DNA of 19,917 bases from an uncultured Alphaproteobacteria bacterium. GTDB taxonomy: Bacteria; Pseudomonadota; Alphaproteobacteria; Reyranellales; Reyranellaceae. The notes under the pieces were generated by a model, which worked only from the letters and a program-made list of their open reading frames with translations, ran no database searches and had not been told where the DNA came from. The DNA is taken from assembly GCA_903929895.1 (NCBI GenBank), contig CAIYWM010000204.1, positions 1 to 19,917 of the forward strand. Reading direction: 5' to 3'. Positions within the stretch are counted from its first letter, which is position 1. Each line of letters begins with the position of its first letter. Made by a program: the position numbers and the translations under genes. Shown piece by piece: positions 1 to 8,897 of the stretch.

Positions 1-1
1 C

Positions 2-604
2 GTCTGGGGCAAGACGCAGGACGAACTGCAGAATCTTCCCGGCTTCGGGACCGACATCGAGAAGAACCGCGTGGTCGCGCGCGGACTCATGAAGGAACTG
101 GGTTACGGTCCCGACAAGCCGCTCAAGATCAAGGTGGCCACCCGCAACATCGCCATCTATCGCGACCCGGCCGTCATCCTCATCGACCAGCTGAAGCAGA
201 TCTATATCGAGGCCGAGCTGGAGCCGATCGACACCACGATCTGGTACAACAAGATCCAGCAGAAGAACTACCAGGTCGGCATGAACCTGACGGGCGCCGG
301 CCTCGACGATCCGGACGGCGTCTTCTACGAGAACTTCTACAGCACGTCGGACCGCAACTACACGGCGTACAAGAACCCCGAGATCGACAAGATGATCGAC
401 GAGCAGTCCGCCGAGACCGACGTGAACAAGCGCAAGGCCATGGTGACGAAGATCGAGCAGGCTCTGCTCAAGGACGCGGCCCGTCCGCCGATCACGCATG
501 GCGTCGCGAACACCTGCTGGGCGCCGGCCGTGAAGAATCTCGTCCTGCAGCACAACAGCATCTACAACGGCTGGCGTCTCGAAGACGTCTGGCTCGACAA
601 GTAA
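2..604 (+). CDS. ABC transporter substrate-binding protein, family 5 (5' truncated)
   Basis: This is the C-terminal 200 residues of a periplasmic solute-binding protein of the peptide/opine/nickel class (SBP family 5). The reading frame is open from the left window edge, so the start and signal peptide lie outside. What is visible fits the C-terminal lobe: a segment on competing binding residues (LKIKVATRN), the usual 'DQLKQI...' helix, a region around 'GAGLDDPDG' and 'ENFYSTSDRNYTAYKNPEID', and the terminal 'LVLQHNSIYNGWRLEDVWLDK', where the tryptophan-rich end is typical of DppA/OppA proteins. It stands 28 bases before the first permease and is presumably the first gene of the importer operon. 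The ligand cannot be read from this part; dipeptides, oligopeptides, opines or glutathione-like compounds are all possible. An internal GTG at 71 is not the real start, because the same frame continues upstream with family-like sequence. Confidence 0.9.
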   Translation, partial: VWGKTQDELQNLPGFGTDIEKNRVVARGLMKELGYGPDKPLKIKVATRNIAIYRDPAVILIDQLKQIYIEAELEPIDTTIWYNKIQQKNYQVGMNLTGAGLDDPDGVFYENFYSTSDRNYTAYKNPEIDKMIDEQSAETDVNKRKAMVTKIEQALLKDAARPPITHGVANTCWAPAVKNLVLQHNSIYNGWRLEDVWLDK

Positions 605-632
605 CGCCTGACCGTACGGAGGCACGACGAGG

Positions 633-1580
633 ATGGGAGCGTATCTTACCCGCCGCGTACTGTTGATGGTTCTGACTCTCTTCGGGATGTCGGTACTCAT
701 CTTCGTCATGCTGCGCCTGGTGCCAGGCAACATTGCCGACATCCTGGTGGATTCGGCGGGCATCGCCGATCCCAAGGAGAAGGCCAAGATCGCCCGCGAA
801 CTTGGCCTCGACCGGCCGATCTTCGATCAGTACCTGCAATGGATCGGCGGTCTGGTGCGCGGCGACCTGGGCTTCGCCTACGTATCGGAGCGGCCGGCCC
901 TCGAGGAGATCGCGCCGCGCATCCCGATCAGCGCCAAGCTGGCGGGCCTCGCGCTCTTCTTCTCGGTCATCCTCGGCGTGCCGCTCGGCGTCATCAGCGC
1001 CGTCCGCCAGAATTCGGCGATCGACTATCTGCTGCGCATCATCAGCCTGAGCGGACTGTCGCTTCCCTCCTTCTGGCTCGGCCTGCTGATCCTCATGGCG
1101 TCGGTCCAGTGGTTCGGCATGATCCCGATCTACACGAACGAGCCACGAAGTTTCATCGACGAGATGCTGTTGCTCAGCATTCCGGCGGCTGCCGTCGGTT
1201 TCCGAAGTTCGGCCCTGATCATGCGCCTGACGAGATCTTCCATGCTCGAGGTGCTGCGGCAGGACTATATCCGGACGGCGCGCTCCAAGGGCGCGTCCCA
1301 GACCACGGTCAACTACGTGCACGCGCTTCGCAACGCGCTGCTGCCGGTCGTCACCATCATCGGCATCGAGGCGGCGTTCCTCGTCGGCGGCCTGATCGTG
1401 ACCGAGACGGTGTTCAACATTCCGGGCGTGGCACGCTTCCTCGTCGAGGCCATCCTGTGGCGCGACTACCCGATCGTGCAGAACCTGGTGATGCTGATCG
1501 CCTTCTGCGTGGTCGTCGTCAATTTCCTGGTCGACATGGCCTATATGGCGCTCGACCCTCGCATCAAGTACGCGGACTGA
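633..1580 (+). CDS. ABC transporter permease, DppB-like
   Basis: This 315-residue integral membrane protein is one half of the transmembrane channel of a dipeptide-type importer (BPD_transp_1 fold). Six hydrophobic segments are visible at about residues 9-29, 101-123, 133-160, 178-200, 236-262 and 283-305. The short N-terminal TM followed by the LRLVPG motif (27-32) is characteristic of DppB/OppB. The cytoplasmic coupling helix (EAA loop) is at about 211-232 with the pattern DYIRTARSKGAS, and the C-terminus ends in the usual 'ALDPRIKY'. The length is normal for the family. The ATG at 633 has a GGAGG at 618-622. The DppC-like partner begins 8 bases after its stop, so the two are co-transcribed. 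Confidence 0.95.
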   Translation: MGAYLTRRVLLMVLTLFGMSVLIFVMLRLVPGNIADILVDSAGIADPKEKAKIARELGLDRPIFDQYLQWIGGLVRGDLGFAYVSERPALEEIAPRIPISAKLAGLALFFSVILGVPLGVISAVRQNSAIDYLLRIISLSGLSLPSFWLGLLILMASVQWFGMIPIYTNEPRSFIDEMLLLSIPAAAVGFRSSALIMRLTRSSMLEVLRQDYIRTARSKGASQTTVNYVHALRNALLPVVTIIGIEAAFLVGGLIVTETVFNIPGVARFLVEAILWRDYPIVQNLVMLIAFCVVVVNFLVDMAYMALDPRIKYAD

Positions 1581-1588
1581 GGGCACCC

Positions 1589-2478
1589 ATGGCTGTCATC
1601 GACCATGATGCCGCGCTCGCTAAGGCCGGCGCCAATGTATCGGGCTTCTGGAGCCAGGCCGGCTTCCTCGCCCGGCGCTATCCGCTGGGCGCGGTGGGAG
1701 CGATCCTCGTGCTGCTCTTCGTGCTGACGGCGCTGTTCGCCAACGTCATCGCACCACACGATCCGCTGTCGACCAACTCGCGGGCCTCCCTGGCCACACC
1801 GGGCGGAACCTACTGGCTGGGCGCGGACTTCATGGGCCGCGACATGTTCAGCCGCATCGTCTACGGCGCGCGCATCTCGCTCGCCGTCGCCGTCGGCGCC
1901 ACCCTGCTGGGCGGCACCCTGGGCGTGGTCATCGGCCTGATGTCAGGCTTCATCGGCGGCTGGCTCGATCTCGCGACCCAGCGCCTGATGGACATCATGC
2001 AGTCGCTGCCGCTCCTGGTGATGGCGCTGGTCATGGCAGCGTCTCTTGGACCGTCGCTGGAGAACACGATCATCGCGATCGCGATCCCGCTGGTGCCCAG
2101 CGTGGCCCGCGTCGTGCGGTCGAGTACCCTGTCGCTGCGCGAGCAGCCCTTCGTCGAGGCCGCCCGGGCCATCGGCATGGGCGAGATCCGCATCGCCGTT
2201 CGGCACGTCCTGCCCAACACGCTGGCGCCGCTGATCGTGCTGGGCACGGCGCAGCTCGGCTCGGCAATCCTGACCGAGGCGTCGCTCTCCTTCCTCGGCC
2301 TCGGCATCCCGGAGCCCTATCCGTCATGGGGCCGCATGCTCTCGGAATCGGCAGCGGAGTACGTTCGCACGGCGCCGTGGCTCGTGATCTTCCCCGGTGT
2401 CGCCATCAGCCTCACGGTGTTCGGCACCAACCTGCTGGGCGACGCCCTGCGCGACATCCTCGACCCGAGACAGCGGAC

Positions 2479-2482
<4 letters not shown>
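1589..2482 (+). CDS. ABC transporter permease, DppC-like
   Basis: This 297-residue membrane protein is the second permease of the importer. The N-terminal cytoplasmic tail is followed by a first TM at about 32-54, the family signature LGADFMGRD at 77-85 (usually LGTDxxGRD), and further hydrophobic segments at about 97-119, 138-152, 159-177, 208-232 and 264-284. The EAA coupling loop is at 189-210 ([21 protein letters not shown]). I chose ATG 1589 because it lies just after the stop of the upstream permease, has GAGGG immediately before it, and gives the standard N-terminus; upstream sequence in this frame is only the shadow of the first permease. Its stop overlaps the start of the first ATPase as ATGA, which implies translational coupling. 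Confidence 0.95.
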
Positions 2483-3460
<978 letters not shown>

Positions 3461-3468
<8 letters not shown>

Positions 3469-4435
3469 CGCAAATCCCCCCGTCATCGAGGTCAAGGACC
3501 TCAAGAAGCACTTCCCGGTGAAGAAGGGCCTGCTGCGCCGCACGGTCGGCCAGGTCTATGCCGTGGATGGCGTCACCTTCACCGTGGGCGCTGGCGAGAC
3601 GCTCGGCCTGGTGGGCGAGTCGGGCTGTGGCAAGACCACGGCGGGCCGCGCCGCGATGCGCCTGGTCGAGCCGACCTCGGGCTCGATCAAGGTCGAGGGC
3701 AAGGAGATCATGGGCCTGTCGAAGGCCGAGCTGCGGCCCTACCGGCGGCAGATGCAGATCATCTTCCAGGATCCGTTCTCGTCCCTCAATCCGCGCATGA
3801 CCGCGGGCGACATCGTGGGTGAGCCGCTGCTGGTCCATGGCGTCGCCAACGCCAAGGAGCGCCAGGAGCAGGTGTCCGCCCTGTTCGCCCGTGTCGGTCT
3901 CCGTCCGGCGCAGATGAGCAACTATCCGCATCAGTTCTCGGGCGGGCAGCGGCAGCGCATCGGCATCGCCCGCGCCCTGGCGCTGGGACCGAAGCTGATC
4001 GTGGGCGACGAGCCGGTCTCGGCGCTCGACGTTTCCATCCAGGCGCAGGTCATCAACCTCCTGATGGAACTACAGGCGGAGCGCCGGCTCTCCTACCTGT
4101 TCATCTCGCACAACCTCGCGGTGGTCGAGCATATCAGCCACCAGATCGCCGTGATGTATCTCGGCCGCATCGTCGAATATGCCGACACGCGGTCGATCTT
4201 CACCAACGCCCAGCACCCCTATACGGAAGCCCTGCTGGCCGCCGTTCCGGTGCCGGATCCCGCCATCAAGCGCAAGAAGATCGTGCTTCAGGGCGACGTG
4301 CCCAGCCCCGTGAAGCCGCCGTCGGGCTGCCATTTCCACACGCGCTGCCCCTATGCGGTGGAGCGCTGCAAGGTCGAAGTTCCTTCGCTGCGCGAAATCG
4401 CACCGGGGCATCAGGTTTCGTGTCATCTGCGCTAG
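3461..4435 (+). CDS. ABC transporter ATP-binding protein, DppF-like
   Basis: This 324-residue cytoplasmic ATPase is the second nucleotide-binding subunit. It begins with the DppF/OppF-type basic segment ([13 protein letters not shown], residues 14-27). Walker A is at 52-59 (GESGCGKT), the Q-loop Gln103, signature FSGGQ at 159-163, Walker B ending in Asp183-Glu184, and switch His217. The C-terminal extension again carries four cysteines (C290, C296, C303, C321) in the iron-sulfur-type spacing, matching its DppD-like partner. The ATG at 3461 lies inside the end of the upstream gene. It is the last gene of the importer operon; a 108-base spacer follows before the next gene on the same strand. 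Confidence 0.95.
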
Positions 4436-4445
4436 ATGAAAAGCC

Positions 4446-4473
4446 CCTCTCCTCCACCGAGTGCACGGAGAGG
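4446..4473 (+). terminator. Weak candidate terminator after the importer operon
   Basis: A perfect 7-bp inverted repeat (CCTCTCC at 4446-4452, GGAGAGG at 4467-4473) with a 14-base loop starts 10 bases after the stop of the last ATPase gene. No run of T follows it, so it is not a classical intrinsic terminator. It may attenuate or stabilise the 3' end, or simply be part of the structured leader of the next gene. Confidence 0.3.
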
Positions 4474-4514
4474 AGCATGAACTGGGGTCGCGCCGCGTTA
4501 CAGACGCGCTAGAC

Positions 4515-4537
4515 TGTCTCCCGAAAAGGGAGAGACA
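4515..4537 (+). promoter_or_regulatory. Hairpin covering the ribosome binding site of the GMC oxidoreductase gene
   Basis: TGTCTCCC at 4515-4522 can pair with GGGA at 4528-4531 and GACA at 4534-4537, giving an 8-bp stem with a two-base bulge (G4532, A4533) and a loop of GAAAA. The 3' arm contains the purine-rich Shine-Dalgarno sequence AGGGAGAG, seven to nine bases before ATG 4544. If it folds in the mRNA, it would occlude the ribosome binding site. The sequence shows only the pairing potential; regulation by a ligand or temperature is inference. Confidence 0.35.
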
Positions 4538-4543
4538 AACGCC

Positions 4544-6160
4544 ATGGCCAATTGGGATTACATCATCGTGGGCGGCGGGTCCGCCGGCTGCGTGCTGGCC
4601 AATCGCCTGACCGAGGATGCCAACGTCAAGGTCCTGCTGCTGGAAGCCGGGCCGCCCGACAAGTCGATGTGGATCGACATCCCGGCGGGCTTCACGAAGC
4701 TTCTGAACCACGACAAGTTCAACTGGAACTTCCAGATGGAGCCGGAAGAGGGCGTGGCCGGGCGCAGCATCCCCTGTCCGCGCGGCCGCACGCTCGGCGG
4801 CTCGAGCTCGATCAACGGCATGCTCTACGTGCGCGGCCAGCCGCTCGACTACGACACGTGGGGGCAGTTCGGCAATCGTGGCTGGTCCTATTCACAGGTC
4901 TTGCCCTACTTCAGGAAGTCCGAGAACTACGAGCCGGGCGGCGACGACAGCCGTGGCCGGGGCGGTCCGCTGAACGTCGCGCAGATGTGCGACACGCACG
5001 AGCTGTGCGACGCCTTCATCGATGCGGCCGAGGCGAGCGGCTATCCGAAGAACGCCGACTACAACAACGGCAACCAGGAGGGCTTCGGCTACTTCCAGGT
5101 GACGATGAAGAACGGCAAGCGCCAGTCGACGGCGCGCGCCTTCCTCGATCCTGTGCGCTCGCGTCCGAACCTGACCATCGAGACCGACGCGCTGGTCAAC
5201 AAGCTGATCCTCGAGGGCAAGCGCTGCGTCGGCGTCTCCTACAGTGTGCACGGCCAGGCGAAGGAGGCGCGTTGCGGGCGCGAGGTCATCGTCTCGTGCG
5301 GCGCCGTGCAGTCGCCCGGCGTACTGGAGCATTCCGGCATCGGCCAGCCCGAACTGCTGCGCAGTCACGGCATCGAGGTGAAGCACGAGCTGAAGGGCGT
5401 CGGCGAGAATTACGGCGACCACTTCGCGCCGCGCATGAACTGGCGCGTGAAGCTGCCGATCACGCTGAACGAGCGCACGCGCGGCATCAACCTCGTGAAG
5501 GAGGTGGTGCGCTACTACACGACCGGCCGCGGCGCGCTCGCGCTCACCGCCGGCGTCGTCTACGGCTTCGTGCGAACCCGGCCGGGCCTCGACTCCCCCG
5601 ACATGCAGTTCCACATGGCGCATGCCAGCTACGATACGGCGCAGAAGCGTGATCTCGAGCGCGAGCCCGGCATGACGGTGGTGATCGGCCAGTGCCGGCC
5701 CGACTCGCGCGGCTCGATCCACATCAAGTCGGCGATCCCGGGCAGCGCGCCGGCCATCCGGCCGAACTTCCTGTCGGCCCAGATCGACCGCGACGCCACG
5801 GTCGCCGGCATGCAGATCGCGCGCAAGATCGTCTCGCATCCGTCGATGTCGAAGTACATCGCCTTCGAGAACAATCCCGGTGACAAGGTTCAGTCCTATG
5901 ACGAGTGGCTGAGCTTCGCTCGCGGCAACGGCCAGACGACCTATCACGTGGTCGGGACCTGCAAGATGGGCTCGGATCCGATGGCCGTGGTCGACGACCG
6001 GCTGCGGGTCCACGGGATCGCGGGGCTGCGGGTGATCGACGCCTCGATCATGCCGACGGTTCCCTCGGGCAACACCAATGCGCCCACGATCATGGTTGCC
6101 GAGAAGGGCGCGGACATGATCAAAGAGGATGCAAAGGCGGGCCTCAAGGCCGCGGCCTGA
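4544..6160 (+). CDS. GMC-family FAD-dependent oxidoreductase (choline/alcohol dehydrogenase-like)
   Basis: This 538-residue flavoprotein belongs to the glucose-methanol-choline oxidoreductases, which oxidise primary or secondary alcohols with FAD. The N-terminal Rossmann motif is G10-x-G12-x-x-G15, with the ribose-binding Glu34 after strand two. The first GMC signature lies around residues 82-107 ([18 protein letters not shown]) and the second around 253-267 ([15 protein letters not shown]). The likely catalytic pair is His468 in '[12 protein letters not shown]' and Asn512 in 'SGNTNAPT'. There is no signal peptide, so it is probably cytoplasmic. Length is normal for BetA-like members, but this sequence alone does not show choline specificity; many paralogues act on other alcohols such as polyethylene glycol or terpenoid alcohols. 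It is preceded by a structured leader and followed after 20 bases by a lipoprotein gene. Confidence 0.95.
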   Translation: MANWDYIIVGGGSAGCVLANRLTEDANVKVLLLEAGPPDKSMWIDIPAGFTKLLNHDKFNWNFQMEPEEGVAGRSIPCPRGRTLGGSSSINGMLYVRGQPLDYDTWGQFGNRGWSYSQVLPYFRKSENYEPGGDDSRGRGGPLNVAQMCDTHELCDAFIDAAEASGYPKNADYNNGNQEGFGYFQVTMKNGKRQSTARAFLDPVRSRPNLTIETDALVNKLILEGKRCVGVSYSVHGQAKEARCGREVIVSCGAVQSPGVLEHSGIGQPELLRSHGIEVKHELKGVGENYGDHFAPRMNWRVKLPITLNERTRGINLVKEVVRYYTTGRGALALTAGVVYGFVRTRPGLDSPDMQFHMAHASYDTAQKRDLEREPGMTVVIGQCRPDSRGSIHIKSAIPGSAPAIRPNFLSAQIDRDATVAGMQIARKIVSHPSMSKYIAFENNPGDKVQSYDEWLSFARGNGQTTYHVVGTCKMGSDPMAVVDDRLRVHGIAGLRVIDASIMPTVPSGNTNAPTIMVAEKGADMIKEDAKAGLKAAA

Positions 6161-6180
6161 CGGTAACAGTGGGGAATGTG

Positions 6181-6615
6181 ATGAAGCCTGTGAGGTCCAT
6201 TCTCGCCATCCTGGCGATCGGCGGCCTGTTGTCGGCCTGTCACGGCTACACTCCCAAGACCGAGTCGAAGCGCGATATGCTGCAGGACTCGGGCTTCAAG
6301 GTCGTCTCGCTCAAGACGCCCGGCCAGGCCGAGTCGTTCAAGAAGCTGCCGCCGCACCAGCTCGTGCGGAAGACCTGGAACGGCAAGCCGGTGTGGGTGT
6401 ACGCCGACCCGACGATGTGCGGCTGCCTCTACATGGGCACGCAGGACAATTACAACGCCTACATCAAGGAGGCGTCGAAGCAGATGATGACCACCGCGAT
6501 GCGCGCCAACTTCCAGGACGATCCCTACAGCCCGACCGGCATGGACAATGCCGTCGACAACGACATGGATTGGGGCGTTTGGGGCAACCCGGGCTATTAC
6601 GGCCTGCCCTACTGA
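6181..6615 (+). CDS. Small putative lipoprotein of unknown function
   Basis: This 144-residue protein is not recognised. Its N-terminus is a clear lipoprotein signal: MKPVR, a hydrophobic stretch (residues 6-17), and lipobox L17-S18-A19-C20, so the mature protein should be lipid-anchored at Cys20. The residue after the cysteine is His, which does not signal inner-membrane retention by the Asp+2 rule. The mature part holds '[16 protein letters not shown]' near residues 76-91, with a C-x-C pair, and ends in a Tyr/Asp/Gly/Pro-rich tail. GTGGGGA at 6169-6175 supplies the ribosome binding site for ATG 6181; a GTG three bases upstream is an alternative start. It lies 20 bases after the GMC gene and just before a strong terminator, so it is probably the second gene of a two-gene transcript. 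Confidence 0.8.
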   Translation: MKPVRSILAILAIGGLLSACHGYTPKTESKRDMLQDSGFKVVSLKTPGQAESFKKLPPHQLVRKTWNGKPVWVYADPTMCGCLYMGTQDNYNAYIKEASKQMMTTAMRANFQDDPYSPTGMDNAVDNDMDWGVWGNPGYYGLPY

Positions 6616-6631
6616 GGGCGGCCTGACATCG

Positions 6632-6668
6632 AAACGCCCGGCGGAGCGATCCGCCGGGCGTTTTCTTT
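6632..6668 (+). terminator. Strong intrinsic terminator
   Basis: A 14-bp perfect stem (6632-6645 with 6650-6663) closes on a GCGA tetraloop of the stable GNRA type, and is followed by a T-rich tract (TTTTCTTTT, 6661-6669). It ends the GMC-lipoprotein transcript. The stem also faces the convergent minus-strand operon that ends at 6686, but on that strand the trailing U tract is only three bases, so it would act less well there. Confidence 0.95.
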
Positions 6669-6685
6669 TGGGCAGGCGCGAGAAG

Positions 6686-7294
6686 CTACTTCGGTTGCGT
6701 CGCCGGCACGCCGAGCGACAGCATCAGGCGGTTGGCCCAGTTGAAGAACGAGGCCGCGCCGATCAGGTCGGCGATGGCGGCATCGTCGAGGCCGACCTTG
6801 CGCAGGCGCTCGACATGGTCCTTGCCGAAGGTCAGCGGCAGGGCGGTCAGCGCCACCGACGCGTCGACGATCGCCTCCCAGCGCTCGTCGAGTTTGGCCT
6901 CCACGCCTTCGTCGAGCAGGCGCTGCACGTCGTCGACCCTCTTCGAATAGGTCGCGGCGAAGCGGGCATGAACGGAGGCGCAGTAGATGCAGCCGTTCAG
7001 GCGGGACGTCGCCGCCGCCGCCAGCTCGCGCTCGGCGCGCGGCAGCCCCGCCTCGGGATTGTAGAAGATGTCCTTGTCGGTCCGCGTGCGGGCCTCCAGC
7101 ACGTCGGGATCGCGCGCCAGCAGCCGGAAGTACGGCGACTTCACGCGCGCCGCGTCGACCAGGCTCTTGATGTGGTGCTCGGTCATGTCGGCTTCGGCCA
7201 TCGGCTCGAGCCACGGCAGCCAGTCGAGCATGTCGCGCGTGAAGACCACTGGCTCGGTGTGCGGCGGCGGCGTCAGGGTCTTGTCGGTGCTCAT
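6686..7294 (-). CDS. AhpD-like alkylhydroperoxidase-domain protein (Avi_7169-like)
   Basis: This 202-residue cytoplasmic protein has the AhpD/carboxymuconolactone decarboxylase fold with a full peroxidase active site: Glu90, Cys102-x-x-Cys105 and His109, in exactly the 12/3/4 spacing of AhpD. Such proteins reduce peroxides using the CxxC pair. The N-terminal ~85 residues before the core include the '[30 protein letters not shown]' region that I associate with the Avi_7169 subfamily, which occurs next to luciferase-like monooxygenases and peptide-type ABC importers. ATG 7294 overlaps the stop of the CMD-domain gene as ATGA. It is the last gene of the seven-gene minus-strand operon, where it could remove peroxide released by uncoupled flavin oxidation or act on the product. 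The subfamily name is from memory; the fold and active site are seen directly. Confidence 0.9.
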   Translation of the reverse strand: MSTDKTLTPPPHTEPVVFTRDMLDWLPWLEPMAEADMTEHHIKSLVDAARVKSPYFRLLARDPDVLEARTRTDKDIFYNPEAGLPRAERELAAAATSRLNGCIYCASVHARFAATYSKRVDDVQRLLDEGVEAKLDERWEAIVDASVALTALPLTFGKDHVERLRKVGLDDAAIADLIGAASFFNWANRLMLSLGVPATQPK

Positions 7295-7866
7295 AGGGTG
7301 CTCGCGAGGACGCCCAGGCCGGACACGACCCGGATCTGGTAGGACAGGAAGGAGACGAGCTGGGAGACCGTCACGATGTCGTTGGTCGACCAGCCGGCAT
7401 CGAGCAGCGACTGCAGCGACGCCGCCGACGCATCGCGGGGATGGAACACCAGCATGTGCGTGTGCTCGAACGCGGCGGCGAGACGCGGTCCCAGGTTTGC
7501 ACGCCCGGCATCGCTCACCTTCCAGGTCGGTCCCGGCGCGTCCTCGACCGAAAGCGGTCCTTTCGGAAAGTGGCCATAGGGACCCTTGGTCGTGGCGGCT
7601 GCGACTTCGGTCGCGATGGCGGTGCGCAGAGCCGCAGGCAGCTTGGCGGCATAGAAGGCATCCGTCTTCGGCTCGCCGTGCAGGCCCGCGACGAAGGACG
7701 CGATGGCATGGCGCTCGTCGGCGCTGACGCCGCCCAGGTCCTTAGGCTCGAAGAGCGAGGTGTAGCTCGCCTGCGCGTGCTTGCGCGCCTCGGTGCGCTG
7801 GGCGCGGATCGCGTCCAGTTTGGAGCCCGGTGCGATACCCACCAGGCTGTCGATCACGTCTGTCAT
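7291..7866 (-). CDS. CMD-domain protein without cysteines (Avi_7170-like)
   Basis: This 191-residue protein resembles the CMD-domain family that accompanies luciferase-like monooxygenases ('MTDVIDSLVGIAPGSKLDAI' start; 'WSTNDIVTVSQLVSFLSYQIR' in the C-terminal half). It has the AhpD-like helical core but contains no cysteine at all, so it cannot do CxxC peroxidase chemistry. A histidine pair occurs in 'EHTHMLVFHPRDA' (about residues 135-147). I chose ATG 7866 because it overlaps the stop of the monooxygenase gene as ATGA and gives the family N-terminus; the longer open frame upstream is a shadow. It may be a lyase/decarboxylase-type CMD enzyme, or a non-catalytic partner of the AhpD-like protein encoded next to it. 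The function is not established. Confidence 0.85.
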   Translation of the reverse strand: MTDVIDSLVGIAPGSKLDAIRAQRTEARKHAQASYTSLFEPKDLGGVSADERHAIASFVAGLHGEPKTDAFYAAKLPAALRTAIATEVAAATTKGPYGHFPKGPLSVEDAPGPTWKVSDAGRANLGPRLAAAFEHTHMLVFHPRDASAASLQSLLDAGWSTNDIVTVSQLVSFLSYQIRVVSGLGVLASTL

Positions 7867-8897
7867 GCGACTTGTCTCGTCCCCGCTTTGACTTCCGGCG
7901 CCCAGCCCAATGCGGGCGCGACCTTGCCGGCGAACAGCTCGATCGACCGCAGGATATACGGGTGCGGCGGATCGATCGAGTGAACCTGCATCGTGAGATC
8001 GGTCGAACGCTGCAGGGTCGAATCGGCCTGCAACGAGGCGATCACCTCGTCGGGTGTGCCGATATGAACGTCCATGGCCCTGATCAGGTCCCCGACCAGG
8101 CTGCCCGAAGCGAAGTTGCCGGTGGCCGCCAGCCGGTGGCGCATGCGCGACAGGCCGATCTCGGCCAGCCGCATCGCCTCGTTGTGGTCGTCGGCCACGA
8201 AGATGGTGCGCGAGGCTAGGATGCGCGGTTCGACGCCCTTGGGCAGCGCCTCCAGATAGGCGTCGAGCATCGGGTTCTGGATATCGGCGAGCGACGCTTG
8301 CGGCGCCTCGGGAGAACGGGGCTGGGTGCGCGAGAGCATCAGCCCGTCGCCCGCCAGGCCGGCGCGGCGTGCGCCCGACACGGTGAAGGTCGCCTGCCAG
8401 ATGCGGTCCACCAGGGTCGGGCTCGACGGATAGAGCTTGTCGCCGCCGGACAGCGTGCCTCCCGACCATGCGGTCTTGAGCAGGGCGAGATTGTTGTCGA
8501 ACAGGGTGTGCCGCTGGTCGCTTTCGAGGCCGAAGGCGGTGAAGGCCGTCAGGTTGCCGCCCGGTCCGACGCCGACTTCGAGGCGGCCGCCGCTCATCAG
8601 GTCGGTGACGGCGGCATCCTCGGCGACGCGGATCGGCAATTCCAGCGGCAGGGTGACGATGCCGGTGCCGAGCCGGATGCGCGACGTGTGGGCCGCGGCG
8701 TGCGCCAGGAACACGAACGGGGCGGGCAGGCCGCCTTCGCCTTCGTGGAAATGGTGCTGGGCGATCCAGGCCGAATCGAAGCCGCACTTCTCGGCCTGCA
8801 CGATCTGCTGGGTTGCCAGCCGGTAGCGTTCGGCCGCGTCCACCTGGTCGAGCAGGCGGGTGAAGAAGCCAAGGCGCTTGATGGGAAACGTGGTCAT
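7863..8897 (-). CDS. Luciferase-like FMN-dependent monooxygenase (KPN_01858-like)
   Basis: This 344-residue protein has the bacterial luciferase/alkanesulfonate monooxygenase TIM-barrel fold. Visible landmarks are the first strand 'RLGFFTRLLDQ' (8-18), 'AEKCGFDSAWIAQHHFHEGEG' (35-55), 'RIRLGTGIVTLPLELPIRVAED' (73-94) and the flavin-site loop 'SGGRLEVGVGPG' (102-113). Members take reduced FMN from a separate reductase and insert oxygen into a small organic substrate, often breaking C-S, C-N or C-P bonds. No flavin reductase gene is in this operon, so the reductant must come from elsewhere. It overlaps the ATPase gene upstream and the CMD gene downstream by four bases each. The combination matches the neighbourhood I recall for the KPN_01858 family; the substrate is unknown to me. 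Confidence 0.92.
   Translation of the reverse strand: MTTFPIKRLGFFTRLLDQVDAAERYRLATQQIVQAEKCGFDSAWIAQHHFHEGEGGLPAPFVFLAHAAAHTSRIRLGTGIVTLPLELPIRVAEDAAVTDLMSGGRLEVGVGPGGNLTAFTAFGLESDQRHTLFDNNLALLKTAWSGGTLSGGDKLYPSSPTLVDRIWQATFTVSGARRAGLAGDGLMLSRTQPRSPEAPQASLADIQNPMLDAYLEALPKGVEPRILASRTIFVADDHNEAMRLAEIGLSRMRHRLAATGNFASGSLVGDLIRAMDVHIGTPDEVIASLQADSTLQRSTDLTMQVHSIDPPHPYILRSIELFAGKVAPALGWAPEVKAGTRQVA

Noticed and set aside
492..1586. A 364-codon minus-strand open frame opposite the DppB-like permease
   Set aside because: It is the antisense shadow of a clear membrane protein; its translation is a low-complexity His/Arg/Asp-rich sequence with no family resemblance.
4892..6013. A 373-codon minus-strand open frame opposite the GMC oxidoreductase
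   Set aside because: The GMC protein has all its motifs on the plus strand; the antisense product is the typical high-GC shadow composition.
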